40,113 bases of DNA, taken from the NCBI RefSeq assembly GCF_000981035.1, contig NZ_LAYJ01000061.1:1-40113 (forward strand). Reading direction: 5' to 3'. A program made the position numbers and the translations under genes. The stretch comes from Christensenella hongkongensis (GTDB lineage: Bacteria > Bacillota > Clostridia > Christensenellales > Christensenellaceae). A model generated the notes under the pieces. It did not search any database. It was given only the letters and a program-made list of their open reading frames with translations, and was not told the origin of the DNA. Numbering within the stretch: position 1 is the stretch's first letter; the number at the start of each line of letters is the position of its first letter. Below, in pieces: positions 34,501 through 40,113 of the stretch.

Positions 34501-36254
34501 AGATTACCCCTGAACTGAAAAAACGGCTTTTGCTGCTTATCCCGTTTGGCCTTATATTTTGGATTGCGGATAAGCTGGGAATGGTCTATCGGTTGTCAGC
34601 CGGGACGGGTGCAGTCAAACTTTCAAACACGGTGCGGAATTTACCGCACCTTTTTGATTTCCCGGTAATCAGTCCGCACGGCAATGATTTATTGTTTGCG
34701 GTGATCGTTTCGGCGGTCATGCTGCTTGCGGTCTATCTCAAAAGTAAGAACGCGAAAAAGTACCGCAAAGGCGAGGAATACGGTTCGGCCCGTTGGGGAA
34801 CCCCGGCAGATATTAAACCGTTTATGGACAAAGACCCACGGAACAACGTCATATTGACGCAGACCGAGGGGCTAACCATGAACAGTCGCCCCAAAAACCC
34901 GAAGTATGCGCGGTCGAAAAATGTCATTGTGTACGGCGGGAGCGGGAGCGGGAAAACGCGCTTTTTCCTAAAACCCCAGCTTATGCAGCTACATTCAAGT
35001 TATGTCGTGACAGATAGCAAAGGTACTGTGATTTTGGAATGTGGCAAGCTGCTTGAACGGGCCGGGTACCGTATCAAGATTTTTAATACGATCAATTTTT
35101 CAAAATCCATGCACTATAACCCGTTTGCCTACATTCACAGCGAAAAAGATATTTTGAAGCTGGTTAATACGATCATTGAGAACACCAAAGGCGAGGGAGA
35201 AAAAGCGGGCGAGGATTTTTGGATTAAGGCCGAGCGATTATATTACACGGCGTTGATCGGATATATCCATTACGAAGCCCCGGTGGAAGAACAAAATATG
35301 ATTACCCTGCTTGAAATGATCGACGCTTCCGAGGTGCGCGAGGACGACGAGAATTTTAAAAATGCGGTTGATTTGATGTTTGATCGGCTGGAAGAAAAAG
35401 CCCCGGAACATTTCGCGGTACGACAGTACAAGAAGTATAAGCTCGCCGCAGGAAAAACCGCAAAATCAATTCTTGTATCATGCGGTGCGCGGCTGTCCCC
35501 TTTTGACATTGCGGAGCTACGCGAGATCATGGCCTACGACGAATTGGAGCTTGACACGCTGGGAGACGCAAAGACCGCCCTGTTTATTATCCTGTCCGAT
35601 ACGGACGGGACGTTTTCATTTTTGGCGGCTCTTATCTTTTCCCAGCTTTTTAATTTGTTATGTGAAAAGGCAGACGATATATACGGCGGGCGGCTCCCGG
35701 TTCATGTGCGGTGCTTGATCGACGAGGCCGGGAACATTGGCAAAATAAACCAGCTTGAAAGGCTGGTAAGCGTCGTAAGATCGCGGGAAATCAGTATTTG
35801 CCCGATCTATCAAGCCTATTCGCAATGTAAGTCAACCTACAAAGACAATGCGGAAACGATTATTGCGAGCATGGACAGCACCCTATTTTTAGGCGGGCGG
35901 GAACCGTCCACGATAAAGGACTTAAACGAAGCACTAGGCCGTGAGACTGTTGACTTGCTCAATGAAACGGAAAACCGGGGGCGCGAGATCACGCATGGGC
36001 TTAATTATTCTAAAGTCGGAAAGGAGTTGATGAGCAAAGACGAGATTGCCGTTATGGACGGTGGAAAATGTATTTTACAAGTGCGCGGGGTACGTCCGTT
36101 TTTTTCGGATAAGTACGATATTACGAAGCACACAAATTACAAATACCTGTCCGATTACGACAAGAAAAACACATTTAGCATTGAGAAGTTTTTAAGTACA
36201 AGGTTAAGGGTCAAGCCTGATACGGTGTTTGACCTGTACGACATGGGGCCGTGA
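34497..36254 (+). CDS. virD4: VirD4/TraG type IV coupling protein
   Basis: 585 residues. Two N-terminal membrane segments lie at about 8-25 and 65-82. Walker A is YGGSGSGKT (about 142-150) and Walker B is VRCLIDEAGNIG (about 402-413). Typical phrases are GSARWGTPADI and YQAYSQCKSTYKDNAETIIASMDSTLFLGGRE. It couples the relaxase-DNA complex to the secretion channel. It is the last gene before the interrupted maff2. A hairpin terminator spans its stop. Confidence 0.94.
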   Translation: MKITPELKKRLLLLIPFGLIFWIADKLGMVYRLSAGTGAVKLSNTVRNLPHLFDFPVISPHGNDLLFAVIVSAVMLLAVYLKSKNAKKYRKGEEYGSARWGTPADIKPFMDKDPRNNVILTQTEGLTMNSRPKNPKYARSKNVIVYGGSGSGKTRFFLKPQLMQLHSSYVVTDSKGTVILECGKLLERAGYRIKIFNTINFSKSMHYNPFAYIHSEKDILKLVNTIIENTKGEGEKAGEDFWIKAERLYYTALIGYIHYEAPVEEQNMITLLEMIDASEVREDDENFKNAVDLMFDRLEEKAPEHFAVRQYKKYKLAAGKTAKSILVSCGARLSPFDIAELREIMAYDELELDTLGDAKTALFIILSDTDGTFSFLAALIFSQLFNLLCEKADDIYGGRLPVHVRCLIDEAGNIGKINQLERLVSVVRSREISICPIYQAYSQCKSTYKDNAETIIASMDSTLFLGGREPSTIKDLNEALGRETVDLLNETENRGREITHGLNYSKVGKELMSKDEIAVMDGGKCILQVRGVRPFFSDKYDITKHTNYKYLSDYDKKNTFSIEKFLSTRLRVKPDTVFDLYDMGP

Positions 36255-36270
36255 AGATCACGGCCCCTTT
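36245..36270 (+). terminator. Hairpin over the virD4 stop codon
   Basis: GGGGCCGTG (36245-36253) pairs with CACGGCCCC (36259-36267), followed by TTTT. It could partly end the replication-coupling transcript and lower expression of the maff2-trbL part, or protect its 3' end. Confidence 0.75.
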
Positions 36271-36298
36271 TCTATTTCAGGAAAGGATGATTTAATAC

Positions 36299-36439
36299 AT
36301 GGAATTTTTCAGCGAAGCGGTAAACGTACTGCAAATGCTTGTAATCGCGCTGGGCGCGGGTCTTGGGATTTGGGGCCTTGTCAATCTCTTAGAGGGTTAC
36401 GGTAACGACAATCCAGCGGCGAATGCTCATGTACGGTAA
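36299..36439 (+). pseudogene. maff2 N-terminal half (VirB2/pilin-like), cut by the inserted module
   Basis: ATG 36299 follows GAAAGGATG. The reading MEFFSEAVNVLQMLVIALGA, then GLGIWGLVNLLEGYGNDNPA, is the N-terminal half of Maff2. After the Ala codon at 36416 and the GC of the next one (36419-36420) the frame continues with six alien codons (...NAHVR) to a stop at 36437. The missing half is at 8170-8265. The GC shared by both sides would be the crossover dinucleotide of the serine recombinase. Confidence 0.88.
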
Positions 36440-36669
36440 GGAAGCAAGCAACCGAAAACAAGAGATAGACCGCCAGCACTACACTATTCCGAACCAAAGA
36501 CCAAAAGATAAGCATTGTGGGAAAATCTAAACTTTTGGATTTTCCTACAATGCCGACTACGGCGGAATCCTTCCCACTCCTTATATCTTTATTTCCGTAT
36601 ACATTGAATTTGTATTTAGTAAATGCTATAATGTCCCTATTCAAATTATAAATGTGTTGAATTAGTTAC
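36440..36669. other. Left end of the inserted module, no gene, with a 14-bp hairpin
   Basis: 230 bp with no supported gene. ATTGTGGGAAAATC (36514-36527) pairs with GATTTTCCTACAAT (36538-36551), with one G-T pair. No T-run follows, so it may be a recombinase arm, a relic of an older terminal repeat, or an RNA structure. Confidence 0.5.
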
Positions 36670-36912
36670 ATGTACATATTTTTTGTGCCGCATAAATACC
36701 CTGTTGAGGTTGTCGTTCTTTGTCCAGATGTGGAAACAATAAAAGGAAGGGAACGATACAGGGAGAAAACAGGCTATTCCGGCTTTACGGTTGAAACCTT
36801 ATACGATACATTTATGCAGACAACACCACGGATCGGCTTTTGGCTGGACAATTCCAACCAAACACCACAGCAGACAGCAGAAACCATTCTGAACGCCAGA
36901 AAGTCGGTATGA
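36670..36912 (+). pseudogene. Truncated P-loop kinase-like protein upstream of tet
   Basis: 80 residues. The part PVEVVVLCPDVETIKGRERYREKTGYSGFTVETLYDTFMQTTPRIGFWLDNSNQTPQQTAETIL looks like the second half of an AAA_33/chloramphenicol-phosphotransferase-like ATPase: the 'vvLcP...t...R...R' segment and the final 'wlDnS..tpqqtaetIl'. No Walker A is present upstream, so this is a 5'-truncated remnant. The first residues (MYIFFVPHKY) may come from the junction. No clear ribosome site. Confidence 0.55.
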
Positions 36913-36951
36913 TTGTTACATATAAGGGGAAGAAAAATTTCTTTTAGGTAC

Positions 36952-37260
36952 TTTCTTTCCTAAAACTAATGTGATATAATAGCATCATTCCAAAAAAGGA
37001 GTAAAAAATATGCGGCAAGGTATTCTTAAATAAAACTATAATCAAATAGTGGGAACAAAGGATTATGATAGTCCCTTTTGTGGGGGCTTGGTTTTTTGTA
37101 CCCAATTTAAGAATACTTTTGCCTTATCAATTTTGACATATCCGAAAAACAGCAATCACAAACAGGTGTATGCTGTATATGTGTATGTCCGCAAATTATA
37201 ATCCCCAGTGGTAAAAGTATTTTACTGCTGGGGATTTTTATGCCCTTTTGGGGCTGTAAA
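36952..37260 (+). promoter_or_regulatory. tet promoter and transcription attenuator
   Basis: TATAAT at 36975-36980 is a -10 box with a poor -35 near 36952. The leader has a small ORF and alternative stems: GGTATTCTTAAAT (from 37018) can pair with ATTTAAGAATAC (about 37107-37118), and a second hairpin AATCCCCAG (37200-37208) with CTGGGGATT (37228-37236) is followed by TTTTTA, a terminator. This matches the tetracycline-controlled attenuation known for tet(M)/tet(O)/tet(W)-type genes, where a ribosome stalled on the leader lets transcription continue. Confidence 0.75.
37010..37033 (+). CDS. tet leader peptide
   Basis: MRQGILK, 7 codons, with AAAAAAGGAG upstream. Its codons lie inside the left arm of the antiterminator stem, as expected for a leader peptide of a ribosome-protection tet gene. 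Translation when tetracycline slows ribosomes would change the folding downstream. Confidence 0.7.
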   Translation: MRQGILK

Positions 37261-37274
37261 AGGAGGACAATCAC

Positions 37275-39194
37275 ATGAAAATAATCAATATTGGAATTCT
37301 CGCCCATGTAGACGCAGGAAAAACAACATTGACGGAAAGCCTGCTGTACACCAGTGGAGCGATTGCGGAACAAGGAAACGTGGATAAAGGAACTACAAGA
37401 ACAGACACTATGATTTTGGAACGGCAGCGCGGAATTACCATTCAGACAGCGGTTACTTCTTTTTGCTGGAATGATTATAAAATCAATATCGTGGACACTC
37501 CCGGTCATATGGATTTTTTAACCGAAGCATACCGCTCTTTATCTGTCCTTGACGGAGCTGTTTTAGTCATTTCGGCAAAAGACGGCGTACAGGCACAAAC
37601 CCGTATATTATTCCATGCGCTTCAGAAAATGGACATTCCGACAATTATCTTTATAAATAAGATAGACCAAAATGGGATCGACCTGCGGCGTGTTTACCAA
37701 AGCATTAAAGATAAACTTACCAGTGATATGATTGTCATGCAGGAGGTTTCCCTGTCGCCAAAGATAACCATGACCGATATTTCTGATTTGGACAAATGGG
37801 ATATGATTATTTCCGGAAGCGATGAACTATTAGAACGATATGTTGCAGAGGATTCTTTGGATATACAGGAATTACAATATGAAAAGTGCAAAAGAACCAG
37901 ATGCTGCTCTTTGTTTCCTGTTTATCATGGGAGTGCAAAAGACAATTTAGGAACAGAAAAACTGATTGAAGCGATTACAGAAACTTTCATTACAGAAACA
38001 GACGATATTCAGTCTGAATTATGTGGATATGTTTTTAAGGTTGAGTATACAGAGCGGAAAAAACGGCTTTCTTATTTACGCCTGTATCATGGGACGCTCC
38101 ATTTACGGGATACCCTGCTGCTGTCAAAAAAGGAAAAAATAAAGATTACAGAAATGTGTATTCCGTCAAATGGTGAAATCGTCCCGGTTGACCATGCCTG
38201 TCCGGGAGAAATTGTTATTTTAGCTGATGATACTTTGAAACTGAACGACATTCTGGGAAATGAAAAACTCCTGCCTCACAAAACACGGATTGATAATCCC
38301 ATGCCATTACTTCGGACAACGGTAGAGCCGCAAAAGCCGGAGCAAAGGGAAGCCCTGTTAAATGCCCTCACAGAGATTGCTGATACAGACCCTCTTTTGC
38401 ATTTTGACATTGATACTGTTACACATGAGATTATATTATCTTTTTTGGGAAAAGTACAGTTAGAAGTTATTTGTTCGCTATTAGAAGAAAAATATCATGT
38501 GGGCGTGGCTATGAAAGAGCCTTCGGTTATTTATCTGGAAAGACCGCAAAAAAAAGCGAGCTACACGATTCATATTGAAGTGCCGCCGAATCCGTTTTGG
38601 GCATCTATTGGTTTGACTGTAACACCGCTTCCTGTTGGAAGCGGAACACAATATAAAAGCGAGGTATCTCTCGGCTATTTAAACCAAAGTTTTCAAAATG
38701 CCGTCATGGAGGGTGTGCGTTATGGAATGGAGCAGGGCTTATATGGCTGGGGAGTGACAGACTGCCAAATTTGTTTTGATTATGGAGTTTATTACAGCCC
38801 GGTCAGCACCCCCGCTGATTTTCGTTTTCTTGCGCCTGTCGTGTTGGAGCAGGCATTGAAAAAAGCAGGAACACAACTGTTGGAACCATACCTTTCCTTT
38901 ACCCTTTTTGCACCGCAGGAATATCTTTCACGGGCTTATAATGACGCACCAAAGTATTGCGCAATCATTGAATCAACCAGACTTGAAAAAGATGAAGTTA
39001 TTTTTAAGGGGGAAATCCCTGCCCGTTGTATTGGTGAATATAGAAATGATTTGAATTTTTATACAAATGGAAGAAGTGTCTGCATTACAGAATTAAAAGG
39101 GTATCAGGAAACTTCCGGCGAGCCTGTGTTTCAGCCACGCCGCCCGAACAGCCGTTTAGACAAGATCCGGCATATGTTTCAGAAGATAATGTAA
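37275..39194 (+). CDS. tet(32): Tetracycline ribosomal protection protein, Tet(32)-like
   Basis: 639 residues, the usual length of the Tet(O)/Tet(W)/Tet(32) group. GTPase motifs: G1 AHVDAGKT, G2 TTRTDT, G3 DTPGH, G4 NKID. The C-terminal part ([38 protein letters not shown]) is that of EF-G-like proteins that free tetracycline from the ribosome. Segments such as [10 protein letters not shown] and [17 protein letters not shown] differ from Tet(M), Tet(O) and Tet(W) as I remember them and fit Tet(32) best. AAAAGGAGG precedes the ATG. The class should be confirmed by alignment, because mosaics are common. Confidence 0.85.
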   Translation: MKIINIGILAHVDAGKTTLTESLLYTSGAIAEQGNVDKGTTRTDTMILERQRGITIQTAVTSFCWNDYKINIVDTPGHMDFLTEAYRSLSVLDGAVLVISAKDGVQAQTRILFHALQKMDIPTIIFINKIDQNGIDLRRVYQSIKDKLTSDMIVMQEVSLSPKITMTDISDLDKWDMIISGSDELLERYVAEDSLDIQELQYEKCKRTRCCSLFPVYHGSAKDNLGTEKLIEAITETFITETDDIQSELCGYVFKVEYTERKKRLSYLRLYHGTLHLRDTLLLSKKEKIKITEMCIPSNGEIVPVDHACPGEIVILADDTLKLNDILGNEKLLPHKTRIDNPMPLLRTTVEPQKPEQREALLNALTEIADTDPLLHFDIDTVTHEIILSFLGKVQLEVICSLLEEKYHVGVAMKEPSVIYLERPQKKASYTIHIEVPPNPFWASIGLTVTPLPVGSGTQYKSEVSLGYLNQSFQNAVMEGVRYGMEQGLYGWGVTDCQICFDYGVYYSPVSTPADFRFLAPVVLEQALKKAGTQLLEPYLSFTLFAPQEYLSRAYNDAPKYCAIIESTRLEKDEVIFKGEIPARCIGEYRNDLNFYTNGRSVCITELKGYQETSGEPVFQPRRPNSRLDKIRHMFQKIM

Positions 39195-39275
39195 CATCTT
39201 GCGCAATGCAAACGTTCATTGCTGGCTATTGCGAAATATCATTGATAAAATCAGCATCAGAGAGGAGGAACCATT

Positions 39276-39620
39276 TTGAACCAGAAACAGACGGATATTA
39301 CAACAGGAAAGCAAATACGTCATCTGCGAACACAATCGGGAATGACACAGGAAGAACTGGCTGGGAAATTGAATGTTACCCGGCAGGCGCTATCGAATTG
39401 GGAGAGAGATGTTAATGAACCCGATTTAAATACGTTGAAAAAAATTTGTTTTCTTTTTGGAGTCCACATGGACGATTTTGCGAAGGAGGTAATAACAAAA
39501 ATGGAAACATGTGAAAAAAAGAGAAACGACAATTTAATAAGTATGATATGGCAATTGGACTTTTTTATGGTGTCGGGATATTTCTTGGCATTGGTATTTT
39601 CTTTGTTGGCGGTTTTATGA
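39276..39620 (+). CDS. Xre-type HTH regulator after tet, C-terminus frameshifted
   Basis: 114 residues from TTG 39276 with AGAGGAGG upstream. The HTH is GKQIRHLRTQSGMTQEELAGKLNVTRQALSNWERDVNEPDLNTLKKICFLFGVHMDDF (residues 11-68). After KKRNDNL the frame reads a short unlike tail, while a different frame (39548-39730) encodes a hydrophobic part. HTH proteins of this type often have a C-terminal membrane domain, so a frameshift near 39530-39545 is likely. The N-terminal domain could still bind DNA. Confidence 0.75.
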   Translation: MNQKQTDITTGKQIRHLRTQSGMTQEELAGKLNVTRQALSNWERDVNEPDLNTLKKICFLFGVHMDDFAKEVITKMETCEKKRNDNLISMIWQLDFFMVSGYFLALVFSLLAVL

Positions 39621-39730
39621 CAATGTCGGGTGCAGGGTGGGGAGCATCACTATTTGGCGGTGGCTGTTTTTCTCTTGTATTTGGCTTGATATGCCATGCA
39701 GTTATTACATTGAGAAGAAATGACAAATGA
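39548..39730 (+). pseudogene. Membrane part detached from the HTH regulator by a frameshift
   Basis: 60 residues: MAIGLFYGVGIFLGIGIFFV, then GGFMTMSGAGWGASLFGGGCFSLVFGLICHAVIT, two membrane segments and a short basic end. No ribosome site precedes the ATG. The frame fits directly onto the end of the HTH gene one base off. Most simply it is the lost C-terminus of that regulator. Confidence 0.6.
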
Positions 39731-39809
39731 TGACATATCCTGCTTTCTAGTCTTTTCGGTCATATCGCGTAAAAAAGCCGCTGCTTTTGGCTTTCCAATA
39801 GCGGCGGCA

Positions 39810-39846
39810 AAGGGAAATATCCTTTGAATACCTTACAGAAGAAAAG
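39810..39846 (+). pseudogene. 37-bp relic of a sigma-like (Orf7) gene
   Basis: In the relevant frame it reads EISFEYLTEEK, against EISLEYLTDEK in the intact gene at 1047-1493. 33 of 37 bases match 1163-1199. The relic stands just before the right methyltransferase copy, while the intact gene stands after the left copy. Confidence 0.7.
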
Positions 39847-39869
39847 TTTTGCAGCATTATAAAAATAAA

Positions 39870-40113
39870 AGCCTATACCATTTTGGAAAGAAAAGATACA
39901 TAATAGTCAAGACGGCAACAATCAGAAGTTATGGAGGGTAACAATGGAATATAGTAAGGAAGATTTAATGGAAGCAAAAAGGCAAATTTTGGGAGTGGGA
40001 GAGAACATGGGAACAGAGGAAAGCAAAAAGATCTGGGAGAAAAACGCACAATTTTGGGATGATACAATGGGAGACGAATCCAATGAATTTCACAGAGAGG
40101 TAGTACGTCCCAA
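39870..40113. repeat. Right copy of the 244-bp terminal direct repeat
   Basis: Matches 1-244 with differences at 40064 and 40072. The base before it (39869) cannot be compared because the window begins with the other copy. Confidence 0.95.
39944..40113 (+). CDS. Start of a second methyltransferase copy (cut by the window end)
   Basis: 56 codons are visible, MEYSKEDLMEAKRQILGVGE..., the same as the gene at 75 except Thr for Ala at residue 41. The same GGAGG site lies before the ATG. The rest lies beyond the window, or is the gene at 75-842 if the molecule is circular. Confidence 0.85.
   Translation, partial: MEYSKEDLMEAKRQILGVGENMGTEESKKIWEKNAQFWDDTMGDESNEFHREVVRP

Overview
The window looks like a mobile-element composite from a gut Firmicute, probably Lachnospiraceae/Clostridiales. 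This rests on the Tn1549/CTn-type conjugation gene set (Maff2, TrbL, PrgI, VirB4, CD1108-like hydrolase, DUF4315, DUF4366, TopB, YodL-domain protein, TTRAP, Cys-rich VLP, PcfB, VirD4), strong AGGAGG-type ribosome sites and a tet(32)-like ribosomal protection gene. No chromosomal housekeeping gene is visible.

Layout. 1-842: SAM methyltransferase. 1047-8165: a mobilizable module (sigma-like regulators, candidate oriT, MobC, relaxase, replisome organizer, DnaC-like ATPase, TnpW, large serine recombinase). 8170-19262: conjugation operon on +. 19354-21758: arsenic operon (arsR-acr3-arsM) bracketed by two copies of a terminator. 21778-25100: accessory genes and two Xre regulators. 25289-25344: the 3' end of a tRNA-Ser, a probable attachment site. 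25530-28395: minus-strand operon of an RT with a HEPN-like C-terminal motif, a DUF6338-like membrane protein and a GYQP-repeat peptide, a candidate phage-defence system. 28535-36254: thioester/SpaA adhesin, DUF3784 protein, DUF6017 replication protein, PcfB and VirD4. 36299-36421: first half of maff2. 36670-40113: tet(32)-like cargo, then the start of a second methyltransferase copy.

Key architectural point. The pilin-like gene maff2 is split: its N-terminal half is at 36299-36421, near the right side, and its C-terminal half at 8170-8265, near the left side. The first 244 bases recur as the last 244 bases with two mismatches. The simplest reading is a serine-recombinase IME of about 11.6 kb (tet cargo, methyltransferase, mob genes, recombinase) inserted into maff2 of an ICE. 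The window would then be one period (39,869 bp) of either a circular form or a tandem array, opened inside the IME. The tRNA-Ser fragment in the middle, with element DNA on both sides, agrees with this.

The ICE part carries a type IV secretion apparatus, coupling protein and PcfB, but no relaxase and no tyrosine integrase. The only relaxase and recombinase visible belong to the inserted module. Either the ICE is decayed, or the two elements now work as one unit. Cargo covers tetracycline protection, arsenic methylation and efflux, antirestriction, surface adhesion and candidate phage defence.
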